DNA of 64,000 nucleotides from Rhodanobacter spathiphylli B39 (GTDB lineage: Bacteria; Pseudomonadota; Gammaproteobacteria; Xanthomonadales; Rhodanobacteraceae), in NCBI RefSeq assembly GCF_000264295.1, contig NZ_AJXT01000018.1, positions 1 to 64,000 of the forward strand. Reading direction: 5' to 3'. Both the position numbers and the translations under genes were made by a program. The notes under the pieces were generated by a model. The model was not told where the DNA came from and did no database searches. It saw only the letters and a list, made by a program, of their open reading frames with translations. Below are positions 52,608-62,800 of the stretch, piece by piece (position 1 is the first letter of the stretch; each line of letters starts with the position of its first letter).

Positions 52608-54569
52608 ATGCGCGCATCATCCAGACTCTTCTTTCACCTGCTGCTGTTCGCCGGCCTGCTGTTCGCCGGCCCCTCGTTCGGGCTCGCCGCGCACGCCACC
52701 GAACCTGGCAGCGGCGAACTGCGCTGGCGCGATGCCAGCGGCCAGCTGCAGGCGCTTGCCAGTCTCGACACCGATGTCGAGTACAAGGTCAGCGGACTGG
52801 TTGCCGAAGTCCAGCTGCGCCAGCAGTTCCGCAACAGCGGCAAGGACTGGCTGGAGGCGCAGTACCTGCTGCCGCTACCCGACGGCGCGGCGGTGTATTC
52901 GATGTCGCTGGAGATCGGCGAACGCCGTGTCGTGGCCGACATCCAGCGCAAGGAAGCGGCGAAGAAGGTGTTCGAACAGGCACGCAACAGCGGCAAGCGC
53001 GCGGCCCTGGTCGAGGCCGACGAGGGCAACCTGTTCCGCACTGCGGTGACCAACGTTGCGCCGGGAGAAACGGTGACGATCGTGCTGCGCTACTGGCAGC
53101 GCGTCGACTACGGCGCGGGCAGGTTCTCGCTGCGCTTTCCGCTGACCTTCACCCCGCGCTACCACATGCGCGACGGCGCCCGGCCCGGGGACGCCGGCAT
53201 CGACACGCCGCAGGTGTTTGCCGACGACAACGCGCAGGCGCCGCTGCGCACGCACATCGCGGTGCAGCTGGATGCCGGCGTGCCGCTGGCCAGCGTGGAC
53301 AGCTCCAGTCACGCGATCATCAGCACGCGGCACGACCAACGCTGGGACATTCGCCTGCGCGACGCCAGCGTGCTGCCGGACCGCGACTTCGTGCTGAGCT
53401 GGCAGCCGCAGCCGCAAACCCAGCCCAACGTGGCCAGCTTCCGCCAGGACATCGATGGCGCCCATTACGCGATGCTGATGCTGATGCCGCCGCAGCAACA
53501 GGCGCAGCGCCTGCCGCGCGAGCTGATCCTGATCATCGACACCTCCGGCTCGATGGGCGGCGAATCGATCCGCCAGGCGCGCGCGGCGCTGGATCTGGCG
53601 CTGAGCCAGCTGCAGCCGGGCGACCGCTTCAACGTGGCCGAATTCAATTCGACACTGAACCCGTGGTCCAGCGAGGCGGTGGCCGCCACGCCCGAGGCGT
53701 TGCAGAAAGCCCGCGCCTGGGTCGACCAGTTGCAGGCCAACGGCGGCACCGAGATGGCGCCGGCGCTGCGCTTCGCGCTGGCCGGCCATGCGCCGCCCGG
53801 CTACGTGCGCCAGGTGCTGTTCGCCACCGACGGCGCGGTCGACGATCCGAACGGCCTGATGCAGTTGATCGACGAGCAGCTGGGTGATTCGCGACTGTTC
53901 CCGATCGGCATCGGCAATGCGCCGAACGCAGGCTTCCTGCAGGCCGCCGCGCGTCATGGTCGCGGCAGCGAAACCCTGGTCACCGACACCGGCAACGTGG
54001 GCAAGGCGATGGTCAGCCTGCTGGCCCGGCTGGATCACCCTGCCCTGCGCGACCTCAAGGTGGACTGGCCGGCCGGCAGCGACGTCTATCCGCGGCAGTT
54101 GCCCGACCTGTACCTGGGCGAGCCGCTGCTGGTCACCGCCCGGCTGGCCGCGCCGGTCGACCGCGTGCAGGTGCACGGCCAGCTGGCCGAGCGGGCGTGG
54201 ACGGTGCCCGCGGATCTGTCCGCCGCCAGGCCGGCCGCGGGACTTGATCGGCTGTGGGCGCAGTCGCGCATCGCCGACCTGTCCGACCAGCTGGCCCGCG
54301 GCGGCGATGCGCCGGAGCTGGTCGAGGCGATCACCCGCACCGCGCTGGATGCGCATCTGGTCAGCGCCTATACCAGCCTGGTGGCGGTGGACCAGACCCC
54401 GGCGCGCAGCGCCGATGCCGCGCTGAAGCACCAGCAGATTCCCAACGTGATGCCCGCCGGCACCCACTTCGCGCAGACCGCCACGGCGGCCGAGCTGGAA
54501 CTCTGGCTGGCCCTGCTGGCGCTGCTGCTGGCGTCGCTGGCGTGGTGGCGGCAACGGGCATGCCGATGA
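52608..54569 (+). CDS. VIT/vWA domain sortase target protein
   Basis: 653-aa surface protein: signal peptide (about 1-31), VIT domain (about 45-175), vWA domain with MIDAS D311-T-S-G-S315 (about 305-480), then a C-terminal sorting signal. The cell-wall-sorting tail is FAQTAT (621-626), a hydrophobic helix and the basic end RQRACR. Proteobacterial targets of this type usually carry LPxTxT-like motifs (TIGR03788); FAQTAT lacks the Leu-Pro. Start ATG 52608 has AAGGGA 7 bases upstream. Its stop overlaps the sortase start. Confidence 0.88.
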   Translation: MRASSRLFFHLLLFAGLLFAGPSFGLAAHATEPGSGELRWRDASGQLQALASLDTDVEYKVSGLVAEVQLRQQFRNSGKDWLEAQYLLPLPDGAAVYSMSLEIGERRVVADIQRKEAAKKVFEQARNSGKRAALVEADEGNLFRTAVTNVAPGETVTIVLRYWQRVDYGAGRFSLRFPLTFTPRYHMRDGARPGDAGIDTPQVFADDNAQAPLRTHIAVQLDAGVPLASVDSSSHAIISTRHDQRWDIRLRDASVLPDRDFVLSWQPQPQTQPNVASFRQDIDGAHYAMLMLMPPQQQAQRLPRELILIIDTSGSMGGESIRQARAALDLALSQLQPGDRFNVAEFNSTLNPWSSEAVAATPEALQKARAWVDQLQANGGTEMAPALRFALAGHAPPGYVRQVLFATDGAVDDPNGLMQLIDEQLGDSRLFPIGIGNAPNAGFLQAAARHGRGSETLVTDTGNVGKAMVSLLARLDHPALRDLKVDWPAGSDVYPRQLPDLYLGEPLLVTARLAAPVDRVQVHGQLAERAWTVPADLSAARPAAGLDRLWAQSRIADLSDQLARGGDAPELVEAITRTALDAHLVSAYTSLVAVDQTPARSADAALKHQQIPNVMPAGTHFAQTATAAELELWLALLALLLASLAWWRQRACR

Positions 54570-55207
54570 TCCGGCAGCGGGCATGGCGCGCGCTGATGTT
54601 CGGCGCGCTGATGCTGGCCGCGGGGCTGGGCCTGGACGGCGTCTGGATCCACGCCAAGGCCGCGCTGGCGCAGCTGCTGCTGGAGCGGGCCTGGGCGCGC
54701 TCCGATCACGGACGGCTGGCGCAGCGGCCGTGGCCGTGGGCCGACATCGCGCCGCTGGCGCGGCTGCGCGTACCGCGCCTGCATCAGGACCTGATCGTGC
54801 TGGATGGCGACAGCGGCCAGGCGCTGGCGTTCGGCCCGGGCTGGAGTACCGGCGGCGTGCGCCCGGGTGCTGCGGGACTCGGCGTGATCAGCGCGCATCG
54901 CGACACCCAGTTCCGCTTCCTGCCCTCGCTGCACCCGGGCGACCGGCTGGTCCTGGACGGCCCGCGCGGCAGCAGCGACTACGTGGTGACGGACAGCCGC
55001 GTCATCGACCGCCGGCAGGCGCGCATCCCGCCCCGCGACAGCATGGACGGGCTATGGCTGGTCACCTGCTATCCGTTCGATGCGGTGGTCCCGGGCGGCC
55101 CGCTGCGCTACGTGGTGCAGGCGCGCCGGCTGAAACTGAATGACGGCATGGCGGTTTCGCCCCGCATCGCGGGAACCAAAGCTGACCAGCCCGGTCAGAA
55201 CTGGTGA
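54560..55207 (+). CDS. class GN sortase
   Basis: 215-aa membrane-anchored cysteine transpeptidase, the dedicated partner of the VIT/vWA protein. There is an N-terminal helix (about 9-30). The catalytic trio is H113 (ISAHRDTQF), C170 (LVTCYPF) and R183 (PLRYVVQAR). It would cut the sorting motif of the preceding protein and fix it in the envelope. Starts at 54560 and 54566 are both possible; the second gives an ATGA overlap. The C-terminal 25 residues beyond the core are not conserved in character. Confidence 0.88.
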   Translation: MPMIRQRAWRALMFGALMLAAGLGLDGVWIHAKAALAQLLLERAWARSDHGRLAQRPWPWADIAPLARLRVPRLHQDLIVLDGDSGQALAFGPGWSTGGVRPGAAGLGVISAHRDTQFRFLPSLHPGDRLVLDGPRGSSDYVVTDSRVIDRRQARIPPRDSMDGLWLVTCYPFDAVVPGGPLRYVVQARRLKLNDGMAVSPRIAGTKADQPGQNW

Positions 55208-55285
55208 TTGGTGCGGTTCCTTGCCGTGGAACGTGCCGGCACGGCGTGAGTCCCTCCCCGTAGTGGCCGTGCCGGCACACCAATC
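55206..55285. repeat. 80-bp palindrome after the sortase gene
   Basis: GATTGGTG (55206-55213) and GTGCCGGCACGGC (55233-55245) are mirrored by GCCGTGCCGGCAC (55266-55278) and CCAATC (55280-55285). The outer and inner arms form a two-part hairpin. It begins inside the sortase stop codon. No coding role is seen. Confidence 0.75.
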
Positions 55286-55318
55286 ATGGTGTTTCCTCTC
55301 ACGTCTCCGACGACGTTT

Positions 55319-55354
55319 ATCCCGGCGCAGCCGTTCACTGCGTCGGGATTTTTA
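55319..55354 (+). terminator. terminator of the sortase unit
   Basis: ATCCCGGCGCAG-CCGTTCA-CTGCGTCGGGAT followed by TTTT. It overlaps the end of convergent rpe. Confidence 0.8.
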
Positions 55355-56032
55355 TGTGCGCGATCCGGCAATCGCCCGGTGCATGGCCTCGATCTCGGCG
55401 CGATAGTCCGCGGCGTGGAAGATCGCCGAGCCGGCCACGAAGGTGTCGGCGCCGGCGGCGGCGATCGCACCGATGTTCTGCGCGGTGACACCGCCATCCA
55501 CTTCGAGCCGGATGTCGCGGCCACTGGCCTCGATCCGCTCGCGCACCTGGCGCAGCTTGTCCAGCGTGCCCGGGATGAATTTCTGGCCGCCGAAACCCGG
55601 GTTCACCGACATGATCAGGATCATGTCGAGCTTGTCCATCACGTAGTCGAGATGATCCAGCGGCGTGGCCGGATTGAACACCAGGCCAGCCTGGCAACCG
55701 GATTCCCTGATCAGGCCGAGCGTGCGGTCGATGTGTTCGCTGGCCTCCGGATGGAAGCTGATCAGGCTGGCGCCGGCCTTGGCGAAGTCCGGCACGATGC
55801 GGTCCACCGGCTTGACCATCAGATGCACGTCGATCGGCGCGGTGATGCCGAACTTGCGCAGCGACTGCAGCACCATCGGGCCGATCGTGAGGTTCGGCAC
55901 GTAATGGTTGTCCATCACGTCGAAATGCACCCAGTCGGCACCGGCGGCCAGCGCCGCGGCGGTGTCCTCGCCGAGCCGGGCGAAATCGGCGGCGAGGATC
56001 GAAGGGGCGATGATGGGGGATTGCTTGGGCAT
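55352..56032 (-). CDS. rpe: ribulose-phosphate 3-epimerase
   Basis: 226-aa TIM-barrel epimerase of the pentose phosphate pathway. It shows [26 protein letters not shown] (metal His and Asp), [18 protein letters not shown] and LEVDGGV in the family order. It acts with RpiA encoded at 8.9 kb. The start at 56032 fits the family. A repeat element separates it from djlA upstream. Confidence 0.96.
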   Translation of the reverse strand: MPKQSPIIAPSILAADFARLGEDTAAALAAGADWVHFDVMDNHYVPNLTIGPMVLQSLRKFGITAPIDVHLMVKPVDRIVPDFAKAGASLISFHPEASEHIDRTLGLIRESGCQAGLVFNPATPLDHLDYVMDKLDMILIMSVNPGFGGQKFIPGTLDKLRQVRERIEASGRDIRLEVDGGVTAQNIGAIAAAGADTFVAGSAIFHAADYRAEIEAMHRAIAGSRT

Positions 56033-56104
56033 GACAGGGCCTGGATAAAGAGTACGACGGGTGCGCGAAAACGAACTTCAAGTCTGCCACGACGTTGACG
56101 CTTT

Positions 56105-56210
56105 GCTCCTCCCCCTGCAAGCAGGGGGAGGTCGGGAGGGGGTGCGCTTTTGATTTGAAGATCAAGAGCGACCCCACCCCGGCCCTCCCCTGCCTTGCAG
56201 GGGAGGGAGC
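56105..56210. repeat. 106-bp inverted pair of the CCCTCCCCTGC repeat between djlA and rpe
   Basis: The left copy GCTCCTCCCCCTGC..GCAGGGGGAGG-TCGGGAGGGGGT and the right copy, in reverse orientation, GCTCCCTCCCCTGC..GCAGGGGAGGG-CCGGGGTGGGGT meet at a palindromic centre TTGATTTGAAGATCAA. The right copy is nearly identical to the element at 34882. No gene or transposase is included. Confidence 0.88.
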
Positions 56211-56219
56211 GCATCTCGT

Positions 56220-57032
56220 CTATTTGAAGCCGCGTTGTTCCTTGATCCGGTCATACGCGGCATTGATCTCGCTGGCGCGCGATTCGGCGCGCTTGCGCAT
56301 GTCTTCGGGCAGGTCGCCGAGGCGGTCGGGGTGGTGTTCGGAGATCAGCTTGCGGTAGGCGCGCTTGATCGCGCGTTCGTCGGCGTTGCGGTCGATGCCC
56401 AGCACCGCGTACGGGTCCGGCCCCTGCGGGGTGCGCTGCGGCGGCACGTAGCCACCGCCGCTGCCGTAATGCTGGTTGCCGCCGCGCGGACCGCCGGAGC
56501 CGGCATTCCATGCATAGCCCTTCATCGCCATCAGCGCCATCAGCTCCATGTCGCTGATGCGCAGGGCGAAGGCAAGCTGGCGCAGGATCGACATCTTCTC
56601 CGGGGGCGGATTGCCTTCGGCCAGCACCGTCTCGATCACCACGTCGAGCACGGGGAAGGCATGGTCGCGACGCAGGCCGACCCAGTTGCGCAGCTCGGCG
56701 ATGGTGCGGGTGACATCGAACTCCGGCTGCTTGCCCACGTTGAAACTGACCACCGCCTGCTTGCGCAGCTCGGTATCCAGGTTCATTCGCGTCATCAGCC
56801 GTTCGGCGATCGCGATCTCCTGCTCCGACACGCGGCCGTCGGACTTCGCCACCGCGCCCAGCAGGGTGAACAGCGGGCCCACGAACCCGCCGGCTTCCGG
56901 CGTGGCGTTCTTGCGCTGGCTGTAGCGCATGTTGTCGAAGATGAAACCGAGCACCGCGCCGGTGACCGCACCGGGCAGGTGGCCGATGATCAGTCCGAAG
57001 AACGCGAACCACAGCGTATAAGTGAAGCTCAT
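56220..57032 (-). CDS. djlA: co-chaperone DjlA
   Basis: 270-aa membrane-anchored J-protein that stimulates DnaK and is linked to envelope stress and capsule control. An N-terminal helix (about 5-30) is followed by a TerB-like domain (about 50-170), a Gly-rich linker, and a J domain (about 205-270) with the HPD tripeptide in SEHHPDRLG. The end of the J domain is the end of the protein, as in DjlA. Its ATG overlaps the cytochrome c stop (ATGA). Confidence 0.92.
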   Translation of the reverse strand: MSFTYTLWFAFFGLIIGHLPGAVTGAVLGFIFDNMRYSQRKNATPEAGGFVGPLFTLLGAVAKSDGRVSEQEIAIAERLMTRMNLDTELRKQAVVSFNVGKQPEFDVTRTIAELRNWVGLRRDHAFPVLDVVIETVLAEGNPPPEKMSILRQLAFALRISDMELMALMAMKGYAWNAGSGGPRGGNQHYGSGGGYVPPQRTPQGPDPYAVLGIDRNADERAIKRAYRKLISEHHPDRLGDLPEDMRKRAESRASEINAAYDRIKEQRGFK

Positions 57033-57355
57033 GGCTGCCCTTGCGGTTGGGCTTGCGGTTGGGGAAGCTGCGCGCTGTACCAGCGCGCCAGCGCGTCGAG
57101 CTCGGCGTCGCTGACCGGGCCGATCGCGGCGCGCATCACCGGAATGTTGCGGCGACCGTCGCGGTACTGCTTCAGCGCGTCGCGCAGGTAGTCAAGCCGC
57201 TGCCCGGCCAGGTTCGGCACGCCGGGCATGCTGGCGTGGCCGTCGGCACCGTGGCAGGCGGCACACAGGCCGAGCCGGGCCGGGGCTGCCGGCGTGCCGG
57301 CGTGGAGCGTGGGGGCGGCGAGCAGGACCAGCACCGCGATCAATGGAATGCGCAT
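57029..57355 (-). CDS. class I cytochrome c
   Basis: 108-aa exported monohaem cytochrome with signal peptide (about 1-19) and haem site C31-A-A-C34-H35. The probable axial Met is in [10 protein letters not shown] or NIPVMRAA. A Pro/Gln-rich tail ([10 protein letters not shown]) follows. Small c-type electron carriers of this kind serve oxidases or dehydrogenases; the partner is not apparent. ATG 57355 is the first in front of the signal peptide. Confidence 0.87.
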   Translation of the reverse strand: MRIPLIAVLVLLAAPTLHAGTPAAPARLGLCAACHGADGHASMPGVPNLAGQRLDYLRDALKQYRDGRRNIPVMRAAIGPVSDAELDALARWYSAQLPQPQAQPQGQP

Positions 57356-57382
57356 CGGCAACACATGGGGCCAAAGGACGCC

Positions 57383-57447
57383 AATTCTAGCAGTGCCCCC
57401 GAAACCCCACAGCGCGTTACCGGCGACGCTGTCGCAACGGCTAGAAT
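57383..57447. promoter_or_regulatory. divergent -10 boxes for the cytochrome c gene and purC
   Basis: TAGAAT occurs on the minus strand at 57383-57388, 28 bases from the cytochrome c ATG, and on the plus strand at 57442-57447, 33 bases from the purC GTG. Plus-strand TTACCG 19 bases upstream is a poor -35. Confidence 0.45.
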
Positions 57448-57479
57448 GGTTGCTTCTCCGCCACGTGGAACCCGCTGCC

Positions 57480-58376
57480 GTGCCCACCATCCTGCCGCAA
57501 TCGAACCTTCCCGGACTCGAACTGATCCACCGCGGCAAGGTGCGGGATGTCTATGCGCTGGACGACGACCGCCTGCTGATGGTGGCCACCGATCGCCTGT
57601 CGGCGTTCGACGTGGTGCTGCCCAACCCGATCCCGGGCAAGGGCGAAATGCTCACCCAGATGTCCAATTTCTGGTTCGGCAAGACCGCCCACCTGGTGCC
57701 GAACCACCTGCTCGACGTGCCGCTGGCCGACGTGCTGCCGCCAGGCACCGATCTCGCGCTGTACGAAAAGCGCGCGGTGGTGACGCGGCGGCTGAAGCCG
57801 GTGCCGGTGGAATGCATCGCCCGCGGCTACCTGATCGGCTCGGGCTGGAAGGATTACCGGGCCACCGGCACGCTGTGCGGCATCGCGCTGCCGGCCGGCC
57901 TGCAGCAGGCGCAGCAACTGCCCGAACCGATCTTCACGCCGTCGACCAAGGCCGCCGTGGGCGACCACGACGAGAACGTCAGCTTCGACGCGGTGATCGA
58001 TGCGGTCGGCAGCGAACTGGCCGGCCAGGTGCGCGACGCCACCCTGGCGATCTATCGCTGGGCAGCCGCCTATGCGGCCGAACGTGGCATCATCATCGCC
58101 GACACCAAATTCGAGTTCGGCACCGATGCCAGCGGCAAGCTGTACGTGATGGACGAGATGCTGACCCCGGATTCCTCGCGCTTCTGGCCCGCCGACGAAT
58201 ACCGCGTGGGCATCAGCCCGCCCAGCTACGACAAGCAGTTCGTGCGCGACTGGCTGGAAACGCAGGACTGGAACAAGACCGCGCCCGGCCCGGTGATTCC
58301 GGACGACGTGATCGCCCGCACCGCCGCCAAATATGCCGAAGCCCTGCAGCGCCTGGCAGGCATCCGGCTCGACTGA
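57480..58376 (+). CDS. purC: phosphoribosylaminoimidazole-succinocarboxamide synthase
   Basis: 298-aa SAICAR synthetase of purine synthesis, of the longer type. Motifs: [13 protein letters not shown] (ATP loop), [43 protein letters not shown] and DTKFEFG with [18 protein letters not shown] 57480 is the likely start because upstream codons overlap the divergent promoter. The next gene begins 21 bases after the stop. Confidence 0.95.
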   Translation: MPTILPQSNLPGLELIHRGKVRDVYALDDDRLLMVATDRLSAFDVVLPNPIPGKGEMLTQMSNFWFGKTAHLVPNHLLDVPLADVLPPGTDLALYEKRAVVTRRLKPVPVECIARGYLIGSGWKDYRATGTLCGIALPAGLQQAQQLPEPIFTPSTKAAVGDHDENVSFDAVIDAVGSELAGQVRDATLAIYRWAAAYAAERGIIIADTKFEFGTDASGKLYVMDEMLTPDSSRFWPADEYRVGISPPSYDKQFVRDWLETQDWNKTAPGPVIPDDVIARTAAKYAEALQRLAGIRLD

Positions 58377-58397
58377 AACGTTCAACGGGGGAACGCC

Positions 58398-58868
58398 ATG
58401 CGCACCATGCAGGACTGGCTCGACAGTTACAGCGGCGACCACCAGAACCCGACCAACCAGATGTTCCACTGGTTCTGCGTGCCGCCGATCCTGTGGTCGG
58501 TGATCGCGCTGCTGTGGGCGATCCCGGTGCCAATCGGCCAGCTGCGTCCCGGCTCGTGGGCGGTGCTGGTGATGGTGCTGGCGTTCTACTGGTACTGGCG
58601 GCGCTCGCACCAGCTGGCGCTCGGCTTGCTGGTGGTGTTCGCCCTGTTCGGCCTGCTCACCAACTTCCTGTACTACCGGCTCGGCGCCGCGCAGCTGTGC
58701 TACCTCGCGATCGGCGTATTCGTGGTGGCCTGGATCGGCCAGTTCATCGGGCACAAGTACGAGGGACGCAAGCCCAGCTTCCTCACCGACCTTTCCTATC
58801 TGCTGGTCGGCCCGGCCTGGCTGATGGCCAAGCTGTTTCGCAAACTGGGGTTCAAGCAGATCACATGA
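58398..58868 (+). CDS. Mpo1-like (DUF962) membrane protein
   Basis: 156-aa protein with four predicted helices. The family signature HQNPTNQMFHWFCVPP near the start and WIGQFIGHKYEGRKPSF later match DUF962, related to yeast Mpo1, an iron-dependent dioxygenase in fatty acid alpha-oxidation. The conserved histidines (FHWF, IGHKYE) are present. The stop overlaps the next ATG (ATGA). Confidence 0.85.
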   Translation: MRTMQDWLDSYSGDHQNPTNQMFHWFCVPPILWSVIALLWAIPVPIGQLRPGSWAVLVMVLAFYWYWRRSHQLALGLLVVFALFGLLTNFLYYRLGAAQLCYLAIGVFVVAWIGQFIGHKYEGRKPSFLTDLSYLLVGPAWLMAKLFRKLGFKQIT

Positions 58869-59269
58869 CGCTTCTCACGGTGATCAGCACCCTGCTGTGG
58901 TGGGTGCTCTACAGCAGCATGGCGGCGCTGGTGTTCGCCCTGATCGGCTGGTCGGTGCTGCGCTGGACCGAGCGCTGCGCGGTGGTGTTCAACCGCATCT
59001 ACCTGGCCTGCCTGCTGTGGACGATGATCGGCCTGCTGCTGGTCGTCGGCGTGGCCGCCCATGAAGGCCACCTGCACCCGCCCTACGGCGCGCTGCTGAG
59101 TTCCGGCCTGCTGCGCTGGATGCTGGTGCTGGACATGCTGATCGGCGCCGTCCTGCTGTGGCGGCTGGTGCCGCGCATCGATGCCCACCGCATCCGCCCG
59201 GGCAGCGCCTGCATGGCGGTGGCCGCGATCATGGCGATCAGCTTCGGCGTGGCCACCAGCCTGGCCTGA
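58865..59269 (+). CDS. integral membrane protein of unknown function
   Basis: 134-aa protein with four predicted membrane helices (about 3-27, 41-64, 80-100, 113-131). A short His/Pro loop (HEGHLHPPYG) follows helix 2. No family recognised. It is translationally coupled to the Mpo1-like gene, so it may act with it at the membrane. Confidence 0.65.
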   Translation: MTLLTVISTLLWWVLYSSMAALVFALIGWSVLRWTERCAVVFNRIYLACLLWTMIGLLLVVGVAAHEGHLHPPYGALLSSGLLRWMLVLDMLIGAVLLWRLVPRIDAHRIRPGSACMAVAAIMAISFGVATSLA

Positions 59270-59276
59270 AACACGA

Positions 59277-59303
59277 CGAAGGGGCGGGTGTCCCGCCCCT
59301 TCG
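59277..59303. terminator. strong hairpin between convergent genes
   Basis: CGAAGGGGCGGG-TGT-CCCGCCCCTTCG is a 12-bp perfect stem. The T tract is missing, so it may be a weak terminator or only an RNA 3' stabiliser. Confidence 0.6.
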
Positions 59304-59308
59304 ATGCA

Positions 59309-59737
59309 TCATCCGTGCGCCAGCATGCTGCCGAAGAACACCGCCATCAGCGCAGCGAAGATCATCGCCAGCACCAGGAAGATCACCAGGTAGATCACCT
59401 GCACCAGGCAGGCCTTGCCGAAGCCGATCTGGCTGCCGTTCTGCGACAGCAGCAGATAGTTCACCACGAAGGCGCCGACCAGGAATTGCACGATCAGCGA
59501 CAGCAGTCCGCCGCCGCCACCGGAGCTGACCATGCCGATGATCACCATCGCCACGGCGCCCGCGACCCAGCTCAGCACCACCGCGCCCAGCGCACGCAGG
59601 TAGGACGGCATGACGCCGACCACCAGCCGGAAGGCGACGCTCAGCACCAGTGCCGCCACCAGGATGCCCACCACGATCATCACCAGCATGGCGAACAGGC
59701 CCATGCCGGCCAATGCAGCCAACGAAGAAGTACCCAT
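59309..59737 (-). CDS. small integral membrane protein of unknown function
   Basis: 142-aa hydrophobic protein with four predicted helices and a glycine run (SSGGGGGLLS) between helices 2 and 3. No family recognised. It is a single gene, convergent with the 58865 gene and separated by 119 bases from dnaE2, which is on the same strand. Confidence 0.65.
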   Translation of the reverse strand: MGTSSLAALAGMGLFAMLVMIVVGILVAALVLSVAFRLVVGVMPSYLRALGAVVLSWVAGAVAMVIIGMVSSGGGGGLLSLIVQFLVGAFVVNYLLLSQNGSQIGFGKACLVQVIYLVIFLVLAMIFAALMAVFFGSMLAHG

Positions 59738-59856
59738 AAATCCCCCGGATTGGAAAGAGAACCGCGCGACGGCATCCCCATGCCGGTCGCGACGGTGGCG
59801 TCAGCCTACCCGATTCCGCGGCGCGCGACAGCGCACGGGTTGCGCACGCGGAACAT

Positions 59857-62800
59857 TCAATGGAAATCGCGCGAGCGACTGTCCAGCTCGCCCAGCCACG
59901 CGCTCATGTCGGTGAGCCGCCGGGCGATCAGGTGGGCCACGCCGTCGACGCACTCCCATTGCCCTTCCACGCCGAGCAGGCGCGCCTCCAGATACGCACG
60001 CCGCTGCCGCTCGGCGACCTGGCTCCAGACCACCACGTTGATGGCGCCGTGCTCGTCTTCGATGGTGATGAAGGTGACGCCGCTGGCGGTCTGCGGGCGC
60101 TGGCGCTGGGTGACCAGGCCGGCGGCGCGCACCAGGCTCTGATGCCGCTGGCCACGCAGGCTGCGCGAGTCGGCGAAACGCGCCGCGCGCAGGCGCGAAC
60201 GGATCAGTTGCAGCGGATGCGGGCCGAGGCTGAGCCCGGTACGCGCATAGTCCGACTGCAGGTTTTCCGCGACCGACGGCACCGGCAGCGCGATGGCCTC
60301 TTCCGCCGGGCTGGCGCGTCCGAACAGCGGCAGCTGCGGCTCGACGCCGGCCACCGCCCACTTCGCCCGATGGCGATGACCCGCCAAGCCGCGCAAGGCG
60401 CCCGCCTCGGCCAGCAGTTCCTGCTGGCGGCGGTCGATGCCGGTGCGGGCGCACAGATCCGTCACGTCGACGAAGGCACGCGCGGCGCGTGCCGCCGAAA
60501 TCCGTTCGGCGACGTCTTCGCGAAAACCACGCACTTGCCGCAAGCCGAGCCGCAGCGCCGGTTGATCGCGTGCGTCGTCTTCCAGCGTGCAGTCCCACTC
60601 GCTGTGGCGCACGTCGACCGGGCGCACCGCGATGCCGTGGCGCTGCGCGTCCTGCACGATCTGGCTGGGCCCGTAGAAACCCATCGGCTGTGCGTTGAGC
60701 AGGGCACAGGCGAATGCGGCCGGCTCGTGGCATTTCAGCCAGCAGCTGGCGTAGACGATGCCGGCGAAACTGGCCGCGTGGCTCTCGGGAAAACCGTAGC
60801 TGCCGAAGCCCTTGATCTGCTCGAACAATCGCGCGGCAAACTCGGCGGTGTAACCGCGTTCGAGCATGCCGCGGATGATCCGCTCGCGATGGTGCTCCAT
60901 GCCGCCATGACGTTTCCACGCCGCCATCGCGCGGCGCAGCTGGTCGGCTTCGCCGGCCGTGTAACCGGCCGCCACGATCGCCAGCTTCATCACCTGCTCC
61001 TGGAACAGCGGCACGCCCAGGGTGCGTTCGAACACCGCCTTCAGATCCTCCGACGGATAGTCCACCGGCTCCTCGCCGCGCCGACGGCGCAGGTACGGAT
61101 GCACCATGTCGCCCTGGATCGGGCCGGGCCGCACGATTGCCACCTGGATCACCAGGTCGTAGAAATTTTCCGGGCGATGCCGCGGCAGCATCGCCATCTG
61201 CGCGCGGCTTTCGATCTGGAACACGCCGACGGTGTCGGCACGCTGGATCATCTCGTACGTTTGCGGGTCTTCGGCCGGCAACGTCGCCAGGCTGTAATCC
61301 TGGCCGCGATGGGCGCGCAGCAGGTCCAGGCAACGGCGCACGCAACTCAACATGCCCAGCGCCAGGCAATCGACCTTGAGCAGGCGCATGGTGTCGAGGT
61401 CGTCCTTGTCCCACTGGATGATGGTGCGATCGGCCATCGCCGCGTTCTCCACCGGCACCAGTTCGGCCAGCGGCGCGTCGCTGATCACGAAACCGCCCAC
61501 GTGCTGCGACAGGTGCCGCGGCATGTCGCGCAACTCGGCGGTGAGCTTGAGCACCCGGCGCAGTACCGCACCCTGCGGATCGAAACCGTGTTCGCGCAGG
61601 CGCTCGTCCAGCGATTGCTCACCGCGCCAGCCGAAGATGCCGCTCAACTGATCCACCTGGTCCGGCGGCAGGCCCAGCGCCTTGGCCACGTCGCGCACGG
61701 CGCTCTTGCCGCGATAGCAGATCACCGTGGCCGCCAGCGCGGCGCGCTCGCGACCGTACTTGGCGTAGATGTACTGGATCACCTCCTCGCGCCGCTCGTG
61801 CTCGAAATCCACGTCGATGTCGGGCGGCTCGTTGCGCTCCTTGCTGATGAACCGCTCCACCAGCAGGTTCATCCGCGCCGGGTCGACCTCGGTGACGCCG
61901 AGCGCGAAACACACGGCGGAGTTGGCCGCCGAGCCGCGGCCCTGGCAGAGAATCTTCTGACTGCGGGCGAAGTGCACGATGTCGTGCACGGTGAGGAAAT
62001 AGGACTCGTACTGCAGCTCCTCGATCAGCCCCAGTTCGTGCTCGATCTGTGCGCGAACCTTCTCTGGCACGCCATTCGGCCAGCGCCAGCGCATGCCCTT
62101 TTCGGTGAGGTGCCGCAGCCAGCTGCTGGCGCTGTGGCCTTCGGGCACCAGCTCGGCGGGATAGCGGTATGTCAGTTCGTCGAGGCTGAACGTGCAGCGC
62201 GCGGCGATGGCGGTGCTTTCGTGCATCAGTTCGGCGGGATAGATCGCGTCCAGCGCCTCGCGCCGGCGCAGGTGGCGCTCGCCGTTGCGGAAGATCAGCG
62301 CGCCGGCTTCGGCCAGCGGCACGCGATGGCGGATCGCAGTCAGCGTGTTCTGCAGCGCAAGCCGGCGACGCACATGCATGTGCACGTCGCCGGCGGCGAC
62401 CAGCGGCAGGTCGAGGCTGTGCCCGAGTCGCTGCAGCTCGCGCAGGCGCCCGGCGTCGTCCGGCCCGTGATGCAACTCCACCGCCAGCCACGCACGCCCG
62501 GCGAAGGTGTCGCGCATCCAGCGGCCGTGGGCGACATCGGGCTCGCGCCCGGGCAGCCACAGCGCGAAGGTGCCCGGCACGCCATCGGCGAGATCGGCGC
62601 GATGCAGGCGATAGGTGCCCTTGACCGAGGCCCGGCGGCCGCGGGTGATCAGTTTGCACAACGCGGTATAGCCGGCCTTGTTCTCGCACAGCAGCACCAG
62701 CCTGGGGCCGTCGTCGAGCTGGAATTCGGCGCCCACGATCAGTTTGACGCCGGTGGCGCGCGAGGCTTCCAGCGCGCGCACGATGCCGGCCAGCGAACAC

